Source: Trachythela sp. YZ-2020
Taxonomy: Eukaryota; Cnidaria; Anthozoa; Malacalcyonacea; Clavulariidae
Direction of reading: 5' to 3'
Assembly: GCA_016169945.1 (NCBI GenBank)
Contig: JADLSH010000145.1
Span: 744,001 to 808,000 of the forward strand
DNA length: 64,000 nt
Below the pieces are notes generated by a model, which saw nothing but the letters and a program-made list of their open reading frames with translations, made no database searches and was not told the origin of the DNA. The translations under genes and the position numbers were made by a program. Positions within the stretch are counted from its first letter, which is position 1, and the number at the start of each line of letters is the position of its first letter. This document shows positions 11,836-23,000 of the stretch, in pieces.

Positions 11836-12510
11836 AAGTGGGGAAGTATCAGGTTCTTCGCAAACCTGAAATGCAAAATATACAAAATATCCTGGTTTCT
11901 GCATGTCAAATCTTTCCCAGAACGCAGAAAATGCCATTTCAGAGACTCTAGTTTTCAAAAGTTTCTTCCAAATTCATAACTTTGGATATCTCATAAGCCT
12001 AGTTACTATTGTTGAAAGCATAGAATAGCCGAAAAAAGGTAACTAAACATTAGCTATCATAGTTCCATTTATTCCATTTTACTTCTCAAATCCGTAGTGA
12101 CTGGCCATGGGAGTTATTCGAAGGCGAAGTTGCGGAAATGTTAGGCATTTCATCCATGCACTTATATTATAATCAACTTAACATTTTTTTACGAAAGCAG
12201 AACTGCAGAAGATGAGCTAGTTGTATTATTTTGACAATGCAAATTGCGGAAATGCTTGAAACAGAGAACTTAAATGCAAAGGATTTAACATGCAAAAAGG
12301 AAGGCGGACAATTTAAGAATAACCGGCGTATCCTCCCTCCTTTGGTTATAGTATGGAACCAAAGAAATTCCTGAAAAATCTTGTCATGATATTTTAACAA
12401 GAAAATGTGCAGATGATGGAATTTATTGGATCTCTCTAAATTCAAGTAAGAATTTAATACATTAATCGAGATGGAAACATAGTATTGAAGGAGACATCTT
12501 AGTTGTACCT
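11836..12510. other. No gene seen; transposon-like fragment next to the array
   Basis: The complement of about 11860-11955 contains a GAGTCTCTGAAATGGCATTT motif close to sequences at about 39340-39380 and 42335-42390, which suggests one dispersed transposon family. The rest of the stretch is unremarkable A/T-rich DNA. Confidence 0.4.
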
Positions 12511-12736
12511 TGTTTTCGTGACAAAACATTCAGGAATGCGACTACATTCCTATGCCTTTTACTGTTAAAATGTCAAACTATTATTAGCTAATATCAACGC
12601 AATTACCCGCCGACCAATCAGATGTCGATAAAATTATTCTCGAAATGTCGATTTCACAGCTTTAATAGTTTGACACTTTAACAGTAAAAGGCACAGGAAT
12701 GTAGTCGCATTCCTGAATGTTTTGACACGAAAACAT
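12511..12736. mobile_element. Foldback MITE with about 73-bp inverted arms
   Basis: The left arm (12511-12584) contains GGAATGCGACTACATTCC, CTTTTACTGTTAAA and TGTCAAACTATTA. The right arm (12664-12736) is its complement with only a few substitutions. The spacer is about 80 bp. There is no coding content. Confidence 0.8.
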
Positions 12737-12739
12737 GTT

Positions 12740-13215
12740 TTTCGCGCGAGAGGATGCACCGCGGTTTTGGTAATGACACTGCAGGGTACGAGATTGGATC
12801 ACAACACGTAAATGAACGTCTTCTAACTGATGAAAGTACAACTGTATGTCAATGTTGAAACTCAGAACCGTACGCAAGTTTTCCCAGTTCCTGGGAATTT
12901 GTAAGTTTAGCTATTCTTAAATCCGTCCTGTATATGAGCGCATGGCGAAATCATGCAAATTTATGTACTGTTCTGAAATCTCTGCAGCATTCAGACAAAT
13001 AACTGGGGCTTGTTACATACACATTGCGCGTAAATTGCAAGAAAGATTACATGCATAGTCCAACACTTTTTGTTTTAATACTGGAAAAGAAGAATTTTAT
13101 TGCGCAAAATTACATTATGTACATTGAAAAAAATAAATTATGATATATCTTCAATAAAACGTCTAAAACCATCAGTTATGTTTGTATAAATAATCTGTAT
13201 CTACAATAAAAAAAA
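12740..13215. other. No gene seen
   Basis: Unique-looking A/T-rich DNA lies between a MITE and the retrotransposon remnant. No coding or repeat structure was recognised. Confidence 0.35.
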
Positions 13216-13222
13216 ATTCATG

Positions 13223-14400
13223 TTATAAGTATATTGTACCAAAGAGTTTCTCAAGCCCGTTCTTCCACCAAAGGCAGGTCAATTGCTCCTTCAAAGGGGC
13301 AAATCGGACGATGAAGAGAAGATCTAGCTCTCGTAGACACATAATTGCTGATCGTAACAGTGAAAAACTGAGTCTGCATCTCATCCAGTTGATTGTCTTA
13401 CTGTACGGTTTGCCATGTTTATCAGCAATCAAAGATGCAATTCTCTTATACACCACGTTTGCAGTGGTACCCATACCACCCGCGGTTGAAAAGACAAGGG
13501 GAGAGAATGACCCATGCTCTACTTCTCTGATTCGTTCGTCGTACGCTCTTCTTTTTTCAAGCTCATTTCTACGATATAGCACTGGGAGAGAGATGTGTTG
13601 CGATAGCTCGGTGCCAAAGGGTTAAAAACCCTAACGTCAAAAAATGCACGTTGCCGATCACGTCCCCAGAAACTTTCAGCTACAACATCAAGTCGAGCAC
13701 CATCCTCTTTATTTGCTGTTCTATATGAAACACTTCATCGGTTATAGGCTGTAGGCATGGCTCAGTACCAACTCCGTGACAAACCTCAGTCAATAATTCA
13801 GCAGTTATATCTCTTATCTCATTGTGTTGAATTGAGGGAAAACCACCTCGTGAGCAGCTTAGAGCATGGTCTAGTGAAAATTTCTGATCACAAACACAAC
13901 GAGAAGGAAGTTTCTGAGGAATCCATCCATATCTCAGACACAGAGCATCCCGGAAGGCGCCTTTGTGAACGGTGAATCCATGCGGTCAGACAACGGGAGC
14001 GTAGTAAGCCATGTAGATGCTCCTTTCTTGGAAGATATTTCTATAGATCTCTGTAAATTTGGGGACAATTTGTCGTTTATCTGACTTGCATCAACTTTCT
14101 CATGCTGTCTTCTTTGGTTTTCTCTGTAGGGCATACTCTCGCCTGATCTAGAATGACATCAACAAGTGGTGTTGTAATTGATTTAGAATTTTCGTAGTAG
14201 ATGGAGCCTTTTTGAGAAGGATCAATAACACCTAGTCCCCCGAGGCGTGCTGGTAATCCCATCAAATCGCGAAGGTTATCGTTGAATACATTTTGCCCTG
14301 TGATGGCGGGTAGGAACTTGCAACGTATAACTTCTTCAAGTGGTGATAGCAAATGGTCGATATTCGGGGTTGTCCGAGCCAGGTATATCCATATATGCAT
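13223..14400 (-). pseudogene. Retrotransposon ORF remnant (C-terminal part)
   Basis: Minus-strand frames follow one another with frameshifts. 14400-14077 contains LPAITGQNV and LPARLGGLGVIDP. About 13975-13750 (another frame) contains a Cys/His cluster followed by HNEIRD. 13582-13223 contains the block NELEKRRAYDERIRE, FSPLVFSTAGGMG and SLLRSAIMCLR. These three blocks occur in this order at the C terminus of a reverse-transcriptase-bearing element that I recall as abundant in cnidarian and fish genomes. I cannot name the clade safely. Frameshifts and missing N-terminal RT motifs show it is dead. Confidence 0.65.
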
Positions 14401-14655
14401 AGTCTAACACCGCCTTCACGGTCCTATACGATTGAAAAAGCATACCATTAATCCTCTATCACCCCCCCCCCTCCCCCCCACCCACCCCTCAGGTAAACTT
14501 AACAAGTCCCCACCTCCCCATTCAGCCCCCTCTCCTATAAGCCCCCTCAAATATGGATGAAAAAGGCCTCCGGAGTACTTAACTGTAGAGGTTTTTGGGT
14601 AGTACAAAAAGACAAACGCAAGTTTGTGTGTTTACTCAAATTCTTCATGTTGCAG

Positions 14656-16736
14656 GTGCCTCTACAGCATTCCCTGTATTCTGTGATATGAAAAACGGAG
14701 GTACATCTACTATATCACCAGAATTTCCTAGATCATGCAGATAATTATATTACAACTAATTTCGGGTGTATTTTTCCTGAAAAAGCGTGGCAAAGTGCTA
14801 CTTAAACGCCCTCTACAGGAAGGTTATCAAACGTTTCGAATGTGGGACTCCAGCATAGAAATCTTCAACTTTATACATCCTACATCTTGGAATCAAATTT
14901 TACGATAAAAATCTTGCGTAACAACCAGCAAACTGTTTTGGTCCCAGAACCAGGTTTTACTAAACAATATCAAGGTCTATATAGGTTCACATAAATTTAC
15001 CAAATTGAGGAAGAGAATTAGAACTCGTATCTAGCAAATTTCAGAGCCCACCATTTGAAAATGATCATCAATGATCAACGCTTATTTTTCAACTTTCAAT
15101 TATTCAGGTTGGACCCTAATATTCAAAGGCATTGCGGGTGTGCCTGGAGTTATGTCAGATATTTGGCGAAGTTCGTCTACATTTAATGAGAGTTCACTGG
15201 ATGCTTTGAATAAAGAGAACAGTTTTAAAAATCATTATAAAAATAGAATTGTCCAAGAATGGATTACCTTTAATCCAATACAGGTAAAGAAAAACAGAAA
15301 TATTAATAGCTGCCATCAGCTCCACGTGCTATTTCTCCCACATTGTAGAACAGAAAATACACCTTTGGTTAAAAATGCTACTATAAATCTCACTGTGGAT
15401 TTCAGTAAACTTTACGGGATAGCAGTTGGTGGTCAAGTAAAGAACTGTCGACATATTTCCTGAATTCTATTCATATAAAAATCTTGATATGACAACAAAT
15501 ACTCTATCGATATCTATCCCGGGCATTCTCTTCTCTTAGGTTGACAGTGTCCACATATCGCTTTCACAATATCTCTCCATCTTATCCTCTGTCTCCCAAT
15601 TATTTGTCGTCCTTCTACTGAATGTCTCCATGCTAACTTGACTGGATCTTTCTCGTTTCTTCTGAAATCGTATTCTCGCTTCTCGTATCTTCTCTGATAT
15701 CGCAAAGACACCAGTTTCAGCTCTTATGTCATCATTTCTTCGTCTGTCTCTCAAGGCTATTCCAAGCATCCAGCTCGACATTTCTGTTCTATCCACCTGC
15801 TGTTCTTCTCTCTCACACAAAGCCCATATCTCTAAGCCATATATTATAACTAGTAGATGTCTCTATCATAGCCGTTTACTTATTTTATATTTTCAAGGCT
15901 CGCACTGTCCTGTACTCTCACGGTAAAGAAGACTTGGTCTTGACATTCAATGCTCACAACACAAACAACTTGAGCTGGTTTTCAGAAGGAAATCTTCAAA
16001 CCTCACCTTGGCAAGATATTCTTACAATCAAAGATAAGAACTATTTCAACCTGGTTGGAGATTGTTCTGCAAGATGCTGCCGTGATTTTTATATCAATCA
16101 TCATTATGGCGGATGTCCTTCGGATACTGGATGGTTAAGCATTGGAAACTTAGACACTTGTGATTGGGAAAAGAGACATGGGGAAACTTCGTTTCTTTAC
16201 AGTAAGAAGACAACTACTGTTAACTGGAGTGATTATGGTAAGTATTGACTATCATTTGCACAATGTAGCATGCATGTATAATGGTGCGCTCAGCTCCAAT
16301 GATTCAGGAAATGGCCTATAGAACAAACTGAATCTTGATGAATCTTAATCTAACTGCAAGTGGCGATATTACTCCCAGGTCTGTTCAATTGAGTTTGTTA
16401 TCAGATTCAGAATATAGATCTATATTGTTATCGTGGGTTCCCTCTCAGGCCATTACTTGTCGTATAAAAACTGAAGACGCTGCTTTTGTTCGATACTCGG
16501 CCAGACATCATCGAACTTTGTTTCTTCATCGTATTCTCCTCCGCAGGCTTCTCTGTGGCTAGTCTGTCATGATTCATGCACACTTTCATTGTTTTCAACA
16601 GGTTGTTTATACTAATACGTATCCTCAAGCAATCCAGCCCACAGCCGTAGTATATTGATTTGAATATTTATGATTTTTCAAATCTATTTCAGCTAATGTT
16701 GGTGTGTCAGAAGTGTTTGCAGTTTATCTTCGTTAG
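14656..16736 (+). CDS. Fibrinogen-C-like extracellular domain gene, last four exons (5' part not found)
   Basis: Four exons join in phase: 14656-14700, 15108-15283, 15898-16237 and 16693-16736 (stop TAG at 16734-16736). All introns are GT-AG. The product begins AxTAFPVFCDMKNGG-WTLIFKG, the typical opening of fibrinogen-C-like domains. It continues with a long Trp- and Cys-rich body (NWFS-like SWFSEGN, CCRDFYI, YGGCPSDTGWLSI) and ends VFAVYLR. I recall many anthozoan secreted or matrix proteins sharing this order (FCDM, GGWTL, YKNRI, YGGCP, DYG, VYLR). Function is unknown; extracellular binding or matrix is inferred. No signal-peptide exon was recognised upstream, where the retrotransposon remnant lies. 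It may be a partial gene or pseudogene, although no internal frame breaks are seen. Confidence 0.7.
15500..15885 (-). pseudogene. RTE/jockey-type LINE 3' fragment in intron
   Basis: In the intron between 15284 and 15897, the minus strand reads LCEREEQQVDRTEM, WMLGIALRDRRRN, ISEKIREARIR and, after a frameshift, GRQRIRWRDIV. This series is characteristic of the C-terminal end of RTE-like LINE reverse transcriptases. It is truncated and frameshifted, and lies opposite to the host gene. Confidence 0.75.
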
Positions 16737-16857
16737 ACTTGGTGTTGTAGAAAATTCACATGCAGACATGAATTTCGTCTCCCGAAACCAAGAACTGATT
16801 CCTTAAAAAAAGGTTTTTTATTCAACACTCAAAATATGGAACAATCTAGAAACAGTA

Positions 16858-17430
16858 CCGGTGCAATGCAATGCAATGCAATGCAATGCAATGCAATGCA
16901 ATGCAATGTACAATGTAATGTAATGTAAAACTTTATTTAACGAGGGTAAAACACTTTACAATCATAGATTGATAAACTAGTGGCCCTCTCTAAGCTAAGG
17001 CTAAAGATTAAATATACAATTAAGATACATTATTAAAGCTAAAAACTATATTACATGCAATATAGTGTATAATAGGCTAGGCGTTCGCGCACTAGCTAAG
17101 AAATACTAAAATGGTCAAGACCTATATATTGGCTTTTTAGATTATTAATATATTCTCTTTTAAAAGCTTTCAAGTTCGGACTTCTCCTAATAGAGACTGA
17201 CAAAGAGTTCCATAATTTGCTAGCAGTAGATATAAATGTTTTCCCGCCCTCAGTTTCTCTAGTGTAGCGAGGACAACGTAAATTAATATCCAAATTGGTT
17301 AACCTATTTACTAAATATTCAGGAGCAATTCCTTGAAGACATTTATATACAATACAACATTTGTTAATGTTGGTTTCATCATCATGATAGAAGGGAATCC
17401 AGTTCAATTTATTGCGTAACAGTTCGTTCC
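16858..17430 (-). pseudogene. CR1/L2-like LINE 3' end with pentamer tail
   Basis: The minus-strand frame 17407-17096 reads LNWIP-like MNWIPFYHDDETN, CLQGIAPEYL and TFISTASKLWNSLSVSIR, the C-terminal end of CR1/L2-type RT proteins. It is followed by a short 3' UTR and then an (ATGCA)n tract at about 16861-16906, which on the minus strand is the element's simple-repeat tail. The 5' portion is missing. Confidence 0.75.
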
Positions 17431-17446
17431 TCTCTTAATCCAACAT

Positions 17447-18165
17447 TAAGAATTATTATTATTATTTAAAAATATTTAAAAACGGTAGTCCTTCAGGGCA
17501 CATAGGCACCTGCTTTTCAAGGAGCCGTTTACAAACTACTAAAATTAACAATACAAATATAAATTAATTTACAACTATTACAATACCTATATTACTAATT
17601 GTATAGATTACTAATTACAAGATGTCAAGAATACATCAGCTGCGGTCAAGAATGGATTTAAATTCACTAAGGCTGTTTTGCTCCTTAGCTAAACTTGGTA
17701 AGCTGTTCCATAAGGACGCAGCCGAGTAACTAATACTCTTTTTTATAAAATTTGTTACTGGCTTTCCAAGGGAGAAGTTTATATTGTTACTACGCAATTG
17801 ATACACTTGGTTCTCTTTGATTTTAAACATTTCAATTACTGATTGTGGCATGACGTTATTTTTTATTTTGTGCATAAAAATACATTTGTTTCTCTTTAGT
17901 CGTTCACTCTTGCTGCTCTTTTTTGCAGTCTAAAAACTCGGCGTATATTATCATTAGACGTCTTCGTCCAGACAACACTGCCATACATTAAAACAGGGGT
18001 AATAATAGAATTATATAGAATAATACGTTCTTGTTTATTTAAAAAGTGTCTTATTGATCGTAATAAACCTATTCTTTGTGAAAGTTTTTTACACACTGAG
18101 TCGATGTGTTCGTCAAAGTTCAAATCCTGGTCCAGGTGAACACCAAGCAACTTATGAGAGGAAAT
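17447..18165 (-). pseudogene. LINE RT C-terminal fragment with ATT-type tail
   Basis: 18150-17896 reads MLGVHLDQDLNFDEHID, TPVLMYGSVVW and LQKRAARV. 17875-17636 reads ASLWNSLPSLAKEQNS. The 3' UTR contains CAGGTGCCTATGTGCCCTGAAGG in minus orientation and ends in a (TTA/ATT)n tail near 17450. A plus-strand copy of the same 3' end lies at 21225-21590. Confidence 0.75.
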
Positions 18166-18169
18166 TTGG

Positions 18170-19320
18170 TTTGGTGCTGTTTCTTGTTTTAATGTCCAAT
18201 TAATATTAACTCTTTTATGCCGAGATATTTAGTCCCACATAGAAATAATTATAGTTAGAGGGCCGCTAGGGAGAATACAGTTTTGTAATTGGTGTTACCC
18301 TCTATAAATAAAGTTTATGTATCTATCTGATGGTTTAGAAATGTCGACAACTGTTAAATATATTAGCACTAAGGTCATGCTATTGTTGCTCTATTGTGTT
18401 TGCCTCACTTGGCAAGATGGCGTCGCGAACCCCGAAAGGCGTATTAATTTCTCTCAGAGAACCGGGTTGACGGTCACACCATCTGCGGCATGCTAGTGCT
18501 CAATGAAACCCAGCTACAGTATATACGAAAGCACATATATACCTCTACTGCTTTAGGTTTCTAATATTTGGTTCATTCTTATGGCAGTGACGGTTGCATC
18601 TTCGGAACATTATTAACAGGGTGTTGCGTAGCTTGCTAAGGGGGTTGTAATATTTCGTTGTGCTTTTAAGTAGTTTTGTTAGAAATTTCTAGCTTCATTA
18701 AACGCGTCCACTTGCTTAATCGTGTACAAAGAGCATAGACGGAGAGATCGATTTCTGGTTCGTCATTTCTTGTTATACAAGCATTCTAATTGCATGCAAT
18801 CGTGTAACGAATCAAGTCATTTTTGCACACGAATTTGTGCATTGTTCTGCAATCGTCCGATGTGAGTGTAGTGTAGTGGCAACAACAACAGTCTACAAAT
18901 TACCGACACAGTTCATTGGTTTGCGTTTTGCAATAAACTTTGACGGCGGCTGGCGATTGGCGGCTCAGTAATTGTGAAAAGGTTCATTATCCGAGACGAA
19001 TTCTATCATACGGATGCTTGTAGCAAATCCAATGGCAGACGCTTTTGTCAACGTATTCTGACACTTTTGTTGCTACAAACGTCAGTCTGCACATTTTGGC
19101 TTAAATTGAATGGTAATTTGGTTAACTCAGAGGACATCTCCCCAAGTTTCCGAAACTCGTCATGCCAGTTTATGATATATTAGTTCTCAAACTCATTAAT
19201 AATTCATGAGCAAAACACAAAGGAAATCACCACCGTATCGTATTTACCACGGTAATAAACACCCATAAATTAACTCAACTTTCGCGTTGAATTTCTCTTT
19301 AAATACTGGTTTGTTTGAGA
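18170..19320. other. No gene seen; a LINE-tail-like patch at about 18230-18320
   Basis: A segment reading GAGGGCCGCTAGGGAGAATA, followed by an AATAAAG-like signal near 18305, resembles a LINE 3' UTR. The remainder has no recognised gene, although it is not obviously repetitive. Confidence 0.35.
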
Positions 19321-19323
19321 AGC

Positions 19324-19466
19324 TATATCATACACTCGAAGTCGTTTATTATAGTGATTTAAAAACACCTCAAGGTATGTTAAAAAACTCGGCTAGCGCC
19401 TTGTTTTTCAACACACTTTTCGGTGTTTCAAATCACTATAATAAACTCCTTCTCGTGTATGATATA
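19324..19466. mobile_element. Foldback element
   Basis: TATATCATACACTCGAAGTC and TTTATTATAGTGATTT on the left are matched by their complements on the right (about 19420-19466), with a few mismatches around a roughly 50-bp spacer. It is non-coding and lies just beyond the 3' end of the SPATA6 gene. Confidence 0.7.
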
Positions 19467-19875
19467 TTAATTGAATGCGTGGTTCCAGTGAAGGTAATGA
19501 TATGCAATATACTTGAGGGATTACAGGACCAAACAACATGAAAAACAAGAACGTCGACGTTTCGAGCGAAGGCTCTTTGTCTGGAAGTGAACGAAGCCTT
19601 CGGAGTCTCCATTAGTGAACGGGACCGCAGCCTTCGCTTGAAACAATGAAATATTTGTTATATTTTCAGGTTGTTTCATCCTGCTAACCCTCAAGATAAA
19701 TACTAGCTTCTACTATCTTACAACTTTCATAACTTTTAAATACATGTAAAACGTCTCTAGCTATTTATTAGTGAAGCGACTTCTCGTGTCATGTCATGAC
19801 AGTTTATAAGGCTGTATACTAGATGTATATAGTCTTTATCATATGTCTCATTTTTCGCATGTCAGACTCGGAGGT

Positions 19876-20020
19876 TTAGAGCGTAACTTGGCTAGCTTTA
19901 TTATACAGGTCATGATAGATTGTCTGCAGTGAATGATCAAATGTTTCACGATGACCAAGACCAGTGTATAAATATTTCTTATTTGACCAATATTCTTTGT
20001 CATCTAGAGGAACTGTGATA
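19876..20020 (-). CDS. SPATA6: SPATA6 last coding exon
   Basis: The acceptor (TTGTTTAG) is followed by a reading that supplies the third base of a split Ser codon from the previous exon. It reads VPLDDKEYWSNKK, GLGHRETFDHS and IYHDLYNKAS, with a stop at 19876-19878. This is the conserved C-terminal block of SPATA6 and is the strongest single piece of evidence for the family. Confidence 0.85.
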
Positions 20021-23000
20021 CTAAACAACAATACAACAAAATGATAATTAAAGATGAAGTTACATTCTGAAATGACGTCATCACTCTCCTCAGGGCATAG
20101 CGTAAATACTAGAATTTACGTTAGCTTTTTCGTTAGCTTATCATTGCATTCCAGGCTAACAATCTGGAGGTTATGGATTCAAGTCATGTGTGGGGTTGAA
20201 CGTTATGAGCTTTAACAACTTGTATACGCAAAGCAACGTTATACATGCAGTAAATATAGAAGAAACGTTTGAAGGTTTGTAGGATGAAACTACCTGAAAA
20301 ATAACACAAGAACTTCGACGTTTCAAGCGAAGGCCCTTCCTCTGGAAGTTTGTAGTCTGGGTGGGGGGAAAAAGATGCTTCTGACTTCCAGACGAAATGC
20401 CTTCCCTCGAAACGTTGAAGTTATATTTTCAGGTAGTTTGATCCGCCAAACCTTCAAGTATGTCGTTTATCGCTACGTACACTCGGAACCACGCATTAAA
20501 AAATATAAAAGCACTTCTAACGAACAATTTAGGTTTTACGAAACGCAAAATAGTTACGACAATGCAAAAGTTAAATATAAAATTTAGCTAACGTCAGATT
20601 AAGTAATTATCTAGTTGTTATATTCAGCGTCCAAGCAATTGAGCTCTAAATATAGCTGAAGTATATCATCCACCGAATTGTCTCAATGAAAATGGAAGAC
20701 AAAATATATGGCAGAATAAGGATATGGTTTTGGTTTAATATTAACTTTAAATGCTTTACCTCTGGTTTAGATATTTGTCCAATGAAAATTATGGTCAACG
20801 TCTATTTAGGCTGAAAATATTAAAAACTTAGTTTAGATTAGGAAAACTATAAATAGAATTTGTTTTAGTTGCTTTACAAACTATGTTAATTAAACATAAG
20901 TCTTTTTCCTGAATTCTGCCTGCATGTATACCACATATTTATGATATTTAGTAATACCATCTGCTCATCCCATGTTATCATATTCTAAGATCCAATATTA
21001 TTCTGGGCTATTCTAAATAGCCCGTGCTTTGATTATTAGCCTTAATAACGTACTATTATCTTAAATCTTGTATTATTATTGGCAATTTTTGATTTACTTT
21101 CCTATCTAAGTGTTTTATCACGAAGCCTCTAAAACAAAGATTTAAGAACAATGAGACCATTTTCATGTACAAAATAACAAATGATTCAGTGCCATTATAT
21201 TTAATAAACATGTTTCAACTAATCATAGGTACGATTTGCGAAGTAATACTAATAACAATAATTATGCTCTTGATAAACCCGAAACAAACTTTATAAAAAA
21301 GAGTATTAGTTACTCAGCGGCGTCATTGTGGAATAACTTACCAGGCACAGCCAAAGAAAAAGGCATAAGCTTTAACAAATTCAAATCTATTCTTGACCGC
21401 TCCTGATTCTTATATATATCTATTTTGTAATCATTCTTCATATTTTTTAATAATGTATATAGACTACAGAGTGATTAGTGCATGCTTAGTTGATAATTAT
21501 GTAACAAACGGCCCCTTGAAAAGCAGGTGCCTATGAGCCCTGAAGGGTTACCGTTTTTAAATATTTTTAAATAATAATAATAAAAATAAAAACCTTACCT
21601 CCGATCAAGTCTAACACCGAGAGATGGATGTTCAGGATCTTCAAACGAACGATTGAGTGATTCTTGTCTCGCGTCGTCTATCTCAGATCTTTATCAAATA
21701 TTAGGGAAAAATACAGCAATGTTACGTCATTTATGAATACCTCATTTTCAATAATAAGGGACCGGTCATAAAGTATGTGTACTGGGGGGGGGGGGGTATT
21801 CCAAAATACTACCATAAAATTTGGCACCCCCCCGAAAAGCGTCGGAAAATATTTAATACCCCCCTCAAAGATGATGAAATGTTTCGTAGCCCCCCCCCAC
21901 CCAACCAATCACCCTCCCACCAAAAAAAATATAAGAACATACACTCAATTTTATTACAGTATTAAAGTTTGTAGTTTTAATCATAGACATAGTATTAGAC
22001 TCATTTTTTGTTTCGTACCCCCCCGCAAATGTCGTAATTCGTCTCATACCCCCCCAAAGGTTAGATAATTTGTTTCGTACCCCCCAACTTACCCTCCACC
22101 CCCCCAGTATACATACTTTATGATCGGTCCCTAACCTTTCTCTAAGAAAGAATTGGACTGCACAGCTCATACCTTAATTCTTGCAGAGAAAATAAGCTAT
22201 CTTGATCTGAATCCGTGTCTGAAGCACTACTATAACCATTCTGTAGAAACACAAAAAGAAATGACAGGATACTATTGTTGTTTCATGTATGCTGTCAAGC
22301 TTGTTTGCAATTATGTTGTTTTTTGTTTTTGTATATTATTGCTTTGTTTTGTTCTGAGCTTAAACAGCTTATATGAACAACGTATTAAGTATAAATGATC
22401 AATAAATATAACATTCCAACACAGAGCTTCCAGGTGCATTCCATTAGTGCATTACGGATTTGGATTTTGAAATTTGATTTGTCGTTTCAAGTTTTAAAAT
22501 TGATTCGAAAATGAAAACTCATCCAGCGAGCAGAACAATTCTTCGAATTGAATTTGAATTTCCGATTCACCGTTTCTTTCAACATATAAGCGTCTATAGA
22601 CACACACATGTTGTCGAAGCACTGCAAGTGCAAGGCTGTAACAACCGTGCGTGTTTAAGACGCCGTTGACATCATGCAATGCCTACAAATATGCCAACTT
22701 CATACCCAGGCTCTTTCCTCTACCCTCCTACCTCGAGGAAAGAGCCTGGATACGAGGTCGCAAATATGCCTTCAAATAAAGTGAAAAATAAACTTACTGA
22801 GTACACTTTAGTTTTCTCCAGTAATTTCTTGACTCTTTCATGCATTTCGTCAGAATGCGATGAAGAATCTCTATATGAGCTGTATCCTTCAGATTCCGCA
22901 TGAAAGATTTTCTTTCTCTCAGAAAGTGGTCGACTATATGCCACGTCATCTGACGTAGGCGCGCCGTCAGGTAGCCTGGCACGAGCTGGTGTATGATATG

